Below, one piece after another: positions 21,779 to 27,967 of a stretch of 27,967 nucleotides of DNA. The position numbers and the translations under genes are program-made. This stretch comes from JAYENY01 sp964563465 (lineage in GTDB: Bacteria > Patescibacteriota > Minisyncoccia > Minisyncoccales > PEYH01). The stretch is taken from the NCBI GenBank assembly GCA_964563465.1, contig CAZLVZ010000005.1:1-27967 (forward strand), read 5' to 3'. Position 1 is the first letter of the stretch; each line of letters opens with the position of its first letter. The notes under the pieces are model-generated. The model was not told the DNA's origin. It did no database searches and saw nothing but the letters and a program-made list of their open reading frames with translations.

Positions 21779-21924
21779 ATAGACCCCGCGCTTTCATCTT
21801 GGGTTTTTCCGGATAAATATTCTAGGTGGGTGTTCGCATGAATAACCCACGGGTCATTCAGATTAGAACTCCCTGAAAATCTGTAGTGCCGGAAAATGAT
21901 CCAAAACATAGCAACGGGGTCTAT
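21779..21924 (-). ncRNA. Structured leader RNA upstream of iscS (candidate riboswitch)
   Basis: P1 AUAGACCCCG (21924-21915) pairs perfectly over 10 bp with CGGGGUCUAU (21788-21779) and closes the whole element. P2 UUUUCCGG/CCGGAAAA (21896-21889/21812-21805) is 8 bp, with UUGG/CCAA and GCU/AGC possible in the connecting region. Inside P2 are two hairpins: P3 CAGAUU/AAUCUG (21883-21878/21864-21859) and P4 GUGGGU/ACCCAC (21850-21845/21831-21826), each with a 13-nt loop. The loops contain GUUC and GAAC, which can kiss. The predicted transcription start (about 21922) coincides with the 5' end of P1, and iscS begins 16 nt after P1 closes. Not recognised as a known class. Confidence 0.7.
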
Positions 21925-21928
21925 CTAT

Positions 21929-21958
21929 ACAATACCGATATTTAGGGCTCTCTGTCAA
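21929..21958 (-). promoter_or_regulatory. Predicted promoter of the iscS-iscU-mnmA operon
   Basis: A perfect -35 TTGACA (21953-21958), an 18-nt spacer and -10 TATTGT (21929-21934). It lies directly after the ndk stop. The start near 21922 falls at the beginning of the structured leader. Confidence 0.65.
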
Positions 21959-21963
21959 GAATA

Positions 21964-22551
21964 TTACATTACATCATCTTCGGCTCGCTTATAGTCAAAA
22001 ATTTCTTCCGGTGCAAACCAAAAACTTATTTCATGTTTCGCTTCCTCGGGTGTTTCAGAGGCGTGAACTAAATTGCGAATAGATCGTTTATCGCGATTTG
22101 CTGCAGTAGCATCATCAACAGAGAAATCTCCACGAATAGTTCCCATATCAGCGTCTGCAGGCATTGTTGGCCCAGCAATTTTTCTTACCATCTTAATTGC
22201 GTGAATTCCCTCTATAACCATTTTAACCATTGGTCCAGAAGTTAAATATTCAATTAACCAACTCCTCACTAATTTTCCTACCTCTAAGGCATCGGCGCTA
22301 CCTAACTCTTTTTCAGTATCAAAACCATATTCTTTGTAATTGTCTAAAGTTTTTCCACCCAATCGCTTAATCCAAACTTCATCTTGAGGATAGTGTCCAT
22401 CTACTTGGTCCTTATTCGCCCAAAACATTCTTAAGGCAATAATCTTTAGGCCTCTTTTTTCTATTCTACTAACAATTTCTCCGGCCAATCCCCTTTTTAC
22501 TGCGTCGGGTTTAAGAATAAGAAGGGTTCGTTCTTTTTTTGGATGAGACAT
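21964..22551 (-). CDS. ndk: Nucleoside diphosphate kinase, long form
   Basis: Transfers the gamma phosphate between nucleotides through a phospho-histidine. Conserved parts are TLLILKPDAVKRGLAGEIVSR (9-29), HYPQ, TSGPMVKMVIEG (105-115), GTIRGDFSVD (137-146) and the active-site His163 in NLVHASETPEEA. The 195-aa length exceeds the usual 130-155 because of about 40 residues inserted between about 57 and 100. The only usable ATG (22549-22551) lies 55 nt inside the upstream gene, so the two reading frames overlap. Confidence 0.94.
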   Translation of the reverse strand: MSHPKKERTLLILKPDAVKRGLAGEIVSRIEKRGLKIIALRMFWANKDQVDGHYPQDEVWIKRLGGKTLDNYKEYGFDTEKELGSADALEVGKLVRSWLIEYLTSGPMVKMVIEGIHAIKMVRKIAGPTMPADADMGTIRGDFSVDDATAANRDKRSIRNLVHASETPEEAKHEISFWFAPEEIFDYKRAEDDVM

Positions 22552-23360
22552 ATATCTTTTTCTTTACTTGTTTGTAAAACCTTTATACCAGATTCCTCAA
22601 ACCTTGACAAGACAATCGCAGAAGGATGACCATAAGAATTATCTCTGCCAACAGAAATAACAGCTAAATTTGGCTCCACTGCTTCCAAGAATTCTTCTGA
22701 ACTTGATGTTTTACTTCCATGATGAGGCACCTTAAGAATCTCTGCTTTTAATGGGATTCCCTGCTCCACCAATAAATGCTCTATCTTTTTAGAAATGTCG
22801 CCCGTGAATAGAATTTTCTCAACTTCTGTGTTCAGCATCATAACAATGGATGTATCGTTCATGGCACTAACTTCTCTCCCCTCTAACGATTCAAAGGGGT
22901 ACAAAATTTCAAATCGTCGTTCATCTGGCAAAGAAACTATTAATCCCTTTTCTGCAATCCAAATCTCTGCTCCTTCGTTTTCAATAGCTTCTTGCCATTG
23001 TTCAAAAAGTAAACTTGTTCCCTTAGCTCCAGTCCACAGAATATTCTCCACCTCATAATTTTTCAAAACCTCTAAAAATCCAAAAAGATGGTCTTTGTCT
23101 GAATGCGTTAAAACAATCAAATCAATTGTTTTGTCCCAAAAAGGCATTCTTTGTTCCAACTTTTTAGTAAGCGTGTTATCTGGTCCCCCATCAATTAGAA
23201 TTTGATGCCCTTGCGAGGTTTCAATAAAAAAACTATCTCCTTGTCCAATGTCTAAAAAACAAACCTCAAAACCATTGTCTTGAGATTTTTTAAAAATCAC
23301 TGACCAAGAAAAAACATTGATAATAAGTAAAACAATTAAAATGGTTGTTTTCTTTTGCAT
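22497..23360 (-). CDS. ComEC/Rec2-like metallo-beta-lactamase-fold protein, membrane-anchored
   Basis: 287 aa with an uncleaved N-terminal membrane anchor (about 4-23), so the rest should be extracytoplasmic. The MBL domain shows FLDIGQGDSFFIE (35-47), the metal motif THSDKDH (85-91, in place of HxHxDH), FTGDIS and VPHHGSKTS, then ISVGRDNSYGHPS. This is the stand-alone form of the ComEC C-terminal domain, without the channel. In ComEC the domain probably degrades the incoming non-transforming strand. A nuclease or phosphodiesterase role here is inferred. Its last 18 codons overlap ndk. Confidence 0.85.
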   Translation of the reverse strand: MQKKTTILIVLLIINVFSWSVIFKKSQDNGFEVCFLDIGQGDSFFIETSQGHQILIDGGPDNTLTKKLEQRMPFWDKTIDLIVLTHSDKDHLFGFLEVLKNYEVENILWTGAKGTSLLFEQWQEAIENEGAEIWIAEKGLIVSLPDERRFEILYPFESLEGREVSAMNDTSIVMMLNTEVEKILFTGDISKKIEHLLVEQGIPLKAEILKVPHHGSKTSSSEEFLEAVEPNLAVISVGRDNSYGHPSAIVLSRFEESGIKVLQTSKEKDICLIQKKNEPFLFLNPTQ

Positions 23361-23366
23361 TATCTA

Positions 23367-23394
23367 ATTCTATCTGAAATCTCTTTAAAAACAA
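23367..23394 (-). promoter_or_regulatory. Possible promoter of the MBL-fold gene (leaderless)
   Basis: -35 TTGTTT (23389-23394), a 16-nt spacer and -10 TAGAAT (23367-23372). The expected start (about 23360) coincides with the ATG, which would make the mRNA leaderless. Confidence 0.35.
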
Positions 23395-23432
23395 AGCTAC
23401 TGGGAATTCTCTTCTGTAGTTTCTATGGTAAT

Positions 23433-23951
23433 CTAATTTTTATATTTAACTTTGAGAAATTTTTCCATTAAGATACCGTTAATAACAGAGAATAAAATCA
23501 TATAAAAAGTAAGAACTATAACAAATGAAAGTCCAAAATAATAAATCATCATTGGTAAAATAGAAATTTTGACTGCTCTATTATAAAAAAAAGCAACAAT
23601 AAAAGCATCTCTCATCCCATTTTCCTTGAGCTCTGATAACAAGGGATACCACATATACGAAGGACCAGTAGATAAAATTCCTCCAGTAATCGATATAAGC
23701 CATCCCTTGAGACCAGCATTTTTCCCTAAGGATATGGTTATTTTTTTCGCATTAAAAAATAATCCCGAAATAAACATAAAAAAAAGAACTATGGCGAATA
23801 TAGGAAAAATCTGTTTCAAAAGTTCTAAAAATGCTAAAAATGATTCTTTTGCCAAAGAAAAATTTACTAATGTTAAAACTAAATATAGAGCTATAACTGA
23901 TGCAAGGAAAATCCATTTGCTTTTATTCTTTTTTAGAGAATCTTTTTTCAT
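23433..23951 (-). CDS. Predicted permease, C-terminal-type half
   Basis: 172-aa membrane protein with about four or five hydrophobic segments and a basic N-terminus. The signature is GGILSTGPSYMWYPLLSELKENGM in the middle, a G-x-G-P...L...G pattern typical of the re-entrant half-repeats of the DUF318/ArsP-like permease superfamily. The first ATG overlaps the stop of the neighbouring permease gene as ATGA (23948-23951). The pair probably makes one transporter from two polypeptides. Substrate unknown; a metal or metalloid is possible from the family. Confidence 0.6.
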   Translation of the reverse strand: MKKDSLKKNKSKWIFLASVIALYLVLTLVNFSLAKESFLAFLELLKQIFPIFAIVLFFMFISGLFFNAKKITISLGKNAGLKGWLISITGGILSTGPSYMWYPLLSELKENGMRDAFIVAFFYNRAVKISILPMMIYYFGLSFVIVLTFYMILFSVINGILMEKFLKVKYKN

Positions 23952-24373
23952 AAAAAGGATAAAGTTAAAGTGGTTAAAATAGCGATGATTAACGCACTAA
24001 AAAAACTCATAAGATTTCTGATAATGGCAAATTTTTTCCCGAATATCATAGATTCCGCGGGCAATTGAATTGTTCCAACACTTACCCATGCCAAGATAAA
24101 AGCAATAACAGCAATTAAACTCACTCCATGATTCAAAAGTTCACCGCCTATGATATAGCTTGTTATGGGTTGACCAATAGCAATACTTCCTAATGTTGCC
24201 CCGAGTAAAGGATCAATAATCTTATTGCCCGTGAAGACAATATTATAAAAACTCTTAGGCACTGCTGTTATAAATAAAGCAACCAACAGAATAACTCCCA
24301 AAATCATTGGAATAATTTGCTTAAAGCTTTTAAGCGTTTTCGTAAAACTTTCTTTTATTTTTAATAACGACAT
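23948..24373 (-). CDS. Predicted permease, N-terminal-type half
   Basis: 141-aa membrane protein with about four hydrophobic segments. It carries the motif GSIAIGQPITSYIIGGELLNHG, the counterpart of the motif in the next gene, so the two look like the two inverted halves of one DUF318/ArsP-like permease encoded separately. It lies 16 nt after the DUF134 regulator gene and overlaps the second half by 4 nt, forming a three-gene operon. Confidence 0.6.
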   Translation of the reverse strand: MSLLKIKESFTKTLKSFKQIIPMILGVILLVALFITAVPKSFYNIVFTGNKIIDPLLGATLGSIAIGQPITSYIIGGELLNHGVSLIAVIAFILAWVSVGTIQLPAESMIFGKKFAIIRNLMSFFSALIIAILTTLTLSFL

Positions 24374-24389
24374 TTTGAATATCTAAAGA

Positions 24390-24671
24390 TTAAACTCTTT
24401 TAACGATTCTTATTGCCTTGCCTTCCACTATTGCTTTCGTAACTTTTTGATAAGCCGAAGAGAGAATTCTTTGAAAAGTGCTCTGGGATGTATTCATTTT
24501 TTTAGCGCATTCAATTTGATCTAAATCTTTAATATTTTTCAATCGTAAGGCCTCTACTTCTTCAATAGTTAATTCAACAACTTCCAAATTTCTCATTGGC
24601 ACTCCTTGTGGTTTATAATATCTAACATTTGGACGAAATCTTATTCTTCTTCTGCATCTTGGTCTTGGCAT
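24390..24671 (-). CDS. DUF134 family predicted DNA-binding protein
   Basis: 93 aa starting MPRPRCRRRIRFRPNVRYYK, followed by PQGVPMRNLEVVELTIEEVEALRLKNIKDLDQIECAKKMNTSQSTFQRILSSAY, a sigma-region-4-like helix-turn-helix (about 56-77), and a C-terminal KAIVEGKAIRI. This is the full DUF134 (UPF0251) pattern. Family members often sit beside Fe/Mo-cofactor or metal genes. Here it heads the split-permease operon and is its likely regulator. The upstream sequence is cut by the N-gap, so its promoter cannot be judged. Confidence 0.9.
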   Translation of the reverse strand: MPRPRCRRRIRFRPNVRYYKPQGVPMRNLEVVELTIEEVEALRLKNIKDLDQIECAKKMNTSQSTFQRILSSAYQKVTKAIVEGKAIRIVKRV

Positions 24672-24718
24672 AATTTTAAATTTATATTATTCTAATTTAA
24701 GAAGGCCTTTTCCCCGCC

Positions 24719-24818
24719 NNNNNNNNNNNNNNNNNNNNNNNNNNNNNNNNNNNNNNNNNNNNNNNNNNNNNNNNNNNNNNNNNNNNNNNNNNNNNNNNNN
24801 NNNNNNNNNNNNNNNNNN
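24719..24818. other. Assembly gap (100 N)
   Basis: Exactly 100 N, the conventional placeholder for a scaffold gap of unknown size. True distance and content between the DUF134 gene and the second hicB are unknown. Confidence 0.98.
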
Positions 24819-24825
24819 CTATATT

Positions 24826-25080
24826 CTATGCCTTCACTTGGATCGGCGCCATAATTATGCCAACTCCCATGGTAGATGTTTCTTCTTTCCTCCGCCGCAT
24901 CACTGACAAATACAAAATTGCAGCCTCTTGAATATTCTTTAAGGCCTCTTCAAAGCTATTGCCTTCAGAAATACAGCCAGGCAATGCTGGAATAGTAACA
25001 GTATAGCCACCCAATTTACTATCGGGCTCAAAGATAGCGGTATATTGATAAACTTTTTTCTTCAAGGTCTTTTGTTTCAT
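24826..25080 (-). CDS. hicB: HicB-family antitoxin, second copy
   Basis: 84 aa with the HicB core YTAIFEPDSKLGGYTVTIPALPGCISEGNSFEEALKNIQEAAILYL (in pieces), then a charged tail and AVxxPIQVKA-type ending (IIMAPIQVKA). It is only distantly similar to the copy at 17936. In HicB-first modules hicA follows directly; here the gene ends 8 nt before the assembly gap, so a hicA partner may lie in the missing sequence. It is transcribed from a strong promoter that would give a nearly leaderless mRNA. Confidence 0.88.
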   Translation of the reverse strand: MKQKTLKKKVYQYTAIFEPDSKLGGYTVTIPALPGCISEGNSFEEALKNIQEAAILYLSVMRRRKEETSTMGVGIIMAPIQVKA

Positions 25081-25088
25081 ACGACCCT

Positions 25089-25116
25089 ATAATATCATTC
25101 CTATATTCCAAGTCAA
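25089..25116 (-). promoter_or_regulatory. Predicted promoter of the second hicB
   Basis: -35 TTGACT (25111-25116), a 16-nt spacer and the extended -10 TGA-TATTAT (25089-25094). The start is expected near 25082, 2 nt from the ATG. Confidence 0.6.
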
Positions 25117-25177
25117 GCTCGTATTGACAAAAATAAGCTTCAATTACGACAACGGCAATACGCGCTGGTGCCTTTTT

Positions 25178-25214
25178 TCAAAAATAAAAAGATGGCGAAG
25201 GGCTAACCTCGCCA
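25178..25214 (-). terminator. Intrinsic terminator of the ferredoxin/thioredoxin-CcdA genes
   Basis: Leftward hairpin TGGCGA (25214-25209) / TCGCCA (25198-25193) with a 10-nt loop, followed by TCTTTTTATTTTT. It lies 40 nt after the CcdA-fusion stop. An opposing weak hairpin GGCA/TGCC followed by six T (about 25154-25178) points the other way. Confidence 0.7.
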
Positions 25215-25253
25215 GCTTATTAATTAATAAAAATTTGGATTTAGCAAATAAAA

Positions 25254-26696
25254 TTAAACTAAACCCAGAGCCATGGCTATGCCTAATCCTAGAATAACCA
25301 ACCCTGAGATTAGGTCTAAATATTTTATATTTTTTGCCTGCCAAACTGAGATATCTTCTATCCTTGATAAACCAAAATAAATTATAAGCACAACGGCTAT
25401 CATTGGTAATACAAATATAAAATTATAGAGCAACAACATGGGAATGGCTTTCAATAGACAAAGAGAAGACAAAATTCCCCCACAAATAATATAAGGACCT
25501 ATTGTGCAAGGCAACAAAAATATGGTTACAAAAGCTCCGACCAAGAAAGCTCCTTTAGGGCTAGTAATTTTTGAAATAATTTTATTTACTTTAGGAGTAA
25601 CCTTGCATTCTGCTTTGTTCCTAACGAAACCTCTTAATTTAAGAAATCCTAAAATCATAGCCCCTACCCCTAAGATTTTATAAAGCAACAACCGAATTGA
25701 AGTTAGCCCCTGAATAATTTGAAATGATTTAACGATGATTAATCCATAAATTAAATACATTATAAAAACGGAAAAAACAAAAGCCAAGCCGGCTAATAAA
25801 ATGTTTCTTTTTTTAGCGGGATTATAGGTTAAAATAGCGATTAACATTAAACTTAAAACTGCTAGGGCACAAGGATTTATAGCGTCTATTGCCCCCAAAG
25901 AAAGAATTTTAGCTAAAGTAAGCTTTCTTTCAATGGGAATTTCTTTTTCGGCTTCAGCTCTAAAATTTATTGAATTAGAGAAATCAATATAGCCGCCCGA
26001 CAAAGAGGCTTTTATTGATTCAGCCGAGTTATAGTGAATTTTCTCCGTAACATCCTGAATATTCCTTGCAGCAATCAATTCTTGTAAAAAATTATTAGAG
26101 TTAATTTCTTTAGAACTTTGCTCCTTTACAATTTCTCCGTTCCAAGCAAAAATCCATTCATTCTCTTCTCCAAATTTTATTAAAATTCTATTTTGGGTCC
26201 ATATTTTTGGATTTCCAGGCAATGTTGCTAAATTCAATTCTTTAAAATCTTGAGAATTTCCACTAATTAACGGACAAGGATTTGTTCTCAATCTTTCAAT
26301 CGCCTCTCTCGTATTGTCCAATATAGATTTATCCCCAATAAAATGCTCACCTTTTTTGAATATTATTAAAGGGATGCCCAAGTTAGAATCATAGTTCTGA
26401 TTATATTTTTCAAGCAACGGAGCATTTTCTTTCTGCTGATAAATTTCATACTCAATAATAATAAGATTTGGATATTCTCTTAATAAATCTTTAAGGATAA
26501 TGGGATCTGTTTTGGCACAGTGAGAACAACCAATTCCAGTAAAATAAACTGCACAAATATTTTCCGAAGAAAATTGAACAGTATTTTCTACTTCCTCTGC
26601 TAATACTTGATTCTTGGACGAAAAAACAAAAGCACTTAAAAGCAAAAAAAATATTAAGCTAAAAAAAACGCTTTTTTTTGTATTAATTTTCAACAT
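25254..26696 (-). CDS. Thioredoxin-like domain fused to CcdA/DsbD-type membrane electron carrier
   Basis: 480 aa. Residues 1-33 are a signal peptide or anchor. A thioredoxin-like domain (about 45-140) has GIGCSHC (C57, C60 as CxxC) and the cis-proline P109 in GIPLIIF. A linker domain (about 150-255) of unknown fold follows. The C-terminal 220 residues contain about six membrane helices with the two essential cysteines of the CcdA/DsbD family, C276 in NPCALAV and C397 in LLPCTIG. It probably moves reducing equivalents from the cytoplasm to extracytoplasmic disulfides through its own thioredoxin domain. Ferredoxin is encoded 2 nt upstream. Confidence 0.85.
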   Translation of the reverse strand: MLKINTKKSVFFSLIFFLLLSAFVFSSKNQVLAEEVENTVQFSSENICAVYFTGIGCSHCAKTDPIILKDLLREYPNLIIIEYEIYQQKENAPLLEKYNQNYDSNLGIPLIIFKKGEHFIGDKSILDNTREAIERLRTNPCPLISGNSQDFKELNLATLPGNPKIWTQNRILIKFGEENEWIFAWNGEIVKEQSSKEINSNNFLQELIAARNIQDVTEKIHYNSAESIKASLSGGYIDFSNSINFRAEAEKEIPIERKLTLAKILSLGAIDAINPCALAVLSLMLIAILTYNPAKKRNILLAGLAFVFSVFIMYLIYGLIIVKSFQIIQGLTSIRLLLYKILGVGAMILGFLKLRGFVRNKAECKVTPKVNKIISKITSPKGAFLVGAFVTIFLLPCTIGPYIICGGILSSLCLLKAIPMLLLYNFIFVLPMIAVVLIIYFGLSRIEDISVWQAKNIKYLDLISGLVILGLGIAMALGLV

Positions 26697-26698
26697 AC

Positions 26699-26893
26699 CT
26701 ATTTATCTTCTTCTTCAATTTCTTCTATGGCGCCAAAGGGACAAATCTTTGCACCGCCGCATCGTTCTATCTTCTCGTTGTCAAGGATTATTGCTTTCAT
26801 GTCGTCCCCTATTTTTGTTGAATTAGGACATGTCTGGGTGCAAGTGCCACAACCGAGACATTTTTCTTTATTTATTTTAAATTTTTTAGACAT
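26699..26893 (-). CDS. Single-cluster [4Fe-4S] ferredoxin
   Basis: 64 aa. C12, C15, C18 (CLGCGTC) and C51 (ICPFGAI) should bind one [4Fe-4S] cluster. C22 and C45 match the extra disulfide pair known from Thermotoga-type single-cluster ferredoxins. The acidic tail EEIEEEDK is typical. The second cluster motif of 2x[4Fe-4S] ferredoxins is missing. It lies 2 nt before the thioredoxin-CcdA gene, which suggests, without proving, that it supplies electrons for that system. Confidence 0.9.
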   Translation of the reverse strand: MSKKFKINKEKCLGCGTCTQTCPNSTKIGDDMKAIILDNEKIERCGGAKICPFGAIEEIEEEDK

Positions 26894-26959
26894 ATGAATA
26901 TATTAATACATTTAAATGATTTTGAAAACTATATCGCTTATCTTTTTTGGTAATAAATA

Positions 26960-27880
26960 TTATTTTAACCAAAGTTGAACAATAAAAAATAGAGCATAAA
27001 AGAATAAAAGTATTTTCGCTTCTTTTCTACTAATTTCATTATGTGTCTTGGAAAACAACAAAAATGCTAATATCACCACGGCGCTAAAAATAAAACCACT
27101 TAGATACAGCGGAAAAGAATAGTATATTCTAAAGGGACTAATCAGACAAGTAATTCCCAAAACCAAAGTGGAATTAGCAACGATGGAACCAAAGATATTT
27201 CCTAAAATCATTTCCTTCTCTTTCATTATTACTGAACGGATACCAAAACTTAATTCTGGTAAAGATGTGCCAAGGGCAACGACCAAAGCTCCTATTAAAA
27301 TCGGAGGTAAATTAAATGTCTGAGCAAGTCTCCCTGCAGAAAAAACAATTGCCCAAGCAGAACAAAGCATTAGTCCAGTACTGACTAAAAAGATTCCTAA
27401 ATGCTTAAAAAATAATCTAAATTCTTTTACTGGCTTTTCTGACTCTTCTTGGCCTAAAAATGTTTTTTTAAATCTTTTCTGGGTTAATACAAGTTCTCTC
27501 AAATAAAAAACAAGAGCAAGGATTAGAATCGCTCCGTCAACGCGAGATGCTTCGCCATCAAATAATAACAATAAAGGCAAAAAAGCATACAAGCATGCGA
27601 ACGACGAAGATCTCTGGATTGTCTTTCCTTTAAGCTTAATCTTGCCTCCCAAAAGAACGGCTACCCCAATAATCAGAGTTAAAAGAACGATGTTGGAGCC
27701 GATAACATTGCCAAAGGAAAGTTCGGGTTTCTTAAACAGCGCAGCAGTAATTCCTACAAAAAATTCAGGCATTGAACTCACAAAGCCCATAAGCAAAGAA
27801 GCAACAATAATCTTTTTCCAATTCAAAAAATCGGCTATTTTCATCAAAGAATTTACTGTCCATGCCCCAGTCTTAGCCAA
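26960..27880 (-). CDS. CaCA-family Na+/Ca2+ antiporter (N-terminus uncertain)
   Basis: Membrane cation exchanger with the two alpha repeats: MGFVSSMPEFFVGITAAL with GNVIGSNIVLLTLIIG in the first half, and ALGTSLPELSFGI with GNIFGSIVANSTLVLG in the second. The conserved acidic residues of both GxSxPE motifs are present. About nine hydrophobic segments and a long cytoplasmic loop are seen. The frame can only start at TTG 27878-27880, which removes the first membrane helix. A hydrophobic stretch continues in frame upstream to a TGA without a good start, while an ATG with a similar hydrophobic start lies in another frame at 27918-27920. A frameshift is therefore likely. Confidence 0.85.
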   Translation of the reverse strand: MAKTGAWTVNSLMKIADFLNWKKIIVASLLMGFVSSMPEFFVGITAALFKKPELSFGNVIGSNIVLLTLIIGVAVLLGGKIKLKGKTIQRSSSFACLYAFLPLLLLFDGEASRVDGAILILALVFYLRELVLTQKRFKKTFLGQEESEKPVKEFRLFFKHLGIFLVSTGLMLCSAWAIVFSAGRLAQTFNLPPILIGALVVALGTSLPELSFGIRSVIMKEKEMILGNIFGSIVANSTLVLGITCLISPFRIYYSFPLYLSGFIFSAVVILAFLLFSKTHNEISRKEAKILLFFYALFFIVQLWLK

Positions 27881-27967
27881 AGTTATACCAGCTATTATAA
27901 ATAATAAAATATATAATCATATTAACATAATAAAAATTATTTACCTGTTTCGTGTCTAATAATAAAA

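Noticed and set aside
21763..21909. 49-codon N-terminal extension of IscS
   Set aside because: The stretch forms perfect RNA stems, and the cysteine desulfurase family begins at the IYLDNAATT strand.
25144..25344. 66-codon minus-strand ORF in the region after the CcdA fusion
   Set aside because: Overlaps the end of the CcdA-type gene in another frame and runs through its terminator.
1..27967. CRISPR arrays, insertion sequences, phage genes, rRNA and complete tRNA genes
   Set aside because: No regularly spaced repeats, transposase or integrase frames, or full cloverleaf were found by eye on either strand.

Overview
The window reads as chromosomal DNA of a Candidate Phyla Radiation (Patescibacteria) bacterium, most likely of Parcubacteria type. 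The pointers are AT-rich sequence, tightly packed and overlapping genes, weak or absent Shine-Dalgarno (SD) sequences before most genes, a complete str-S10-spc ribosomal block that lacks rpmD (L30), a zinc-type S14, and TGA used as a normal stop (e.g. adk, rplO), which excludes the recoded SR1/Gracilibacteria lineages. A run of exactly 100 N (24719-24818) marks a scaffold gap.

Positions 1-16811 (minus strand) hold one long translation block. In transcription order it is rpsL, rpsG, fusA, a 95-aa unknown, tuf, rpsJ, rplC, rplD, rplW, rplB, rpsS, rplV, rpsC, rplP, rpmC, rpsQ, rplN, rplX, rplE, rpsN, rpsH, rplF, rplR, rpsE, rplO, secY, adk, map, then a truncated DUF218-like gene. Promoters are visible before rpsL, tuf and rplC. 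The rplC promoter lies at the very end of rpsJ and is followed by a leader with two competing hairpins.

Positions 16814-19037 are the most unusual part. A site-2-protease-like M50 gene and rpmB (L28) diverge from interlocked promoters. After rpmB come a tRNA-like minihelix, a terminator, a hicB-hicA pair whose hicA has lost its catalytic segment, and a second copy of the same terminator block. A separate minus-strand unit follows: a perfect consensus promoter, a roughly 250-nt structured leader carrying anti-SD-like sequences, a 57-codon ORF with the clearest SD in the region, and two terminator hairpins.

Positions 19038-21958 (minus) form a sulfur operon, iscS-iscU-mnmA: cysteine desulfurase, Fe-S scaffold and tRNA 2-thiouridylase. 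It is preceded by a 146-nt leader that folds into a closed multi-helix RNA starting at the predicted transcription start. This is a good candidate for an undescribed cis-regulatory RNA.

Positions 21964-27880 (minus) carry ndk, a secreted ComEC-type metallo-beta-lactamase-fold protein, a two-gene split permease with a DUF134 regulator, the scaffold gap, a second hicB, a thioredoxin-CcdA fusion with a single-cluster ferredoxin, and a Ca2+/Na+ antiporter whose first helix seems frame-disrupted. All calls come from reading the sequence; no database search was run.
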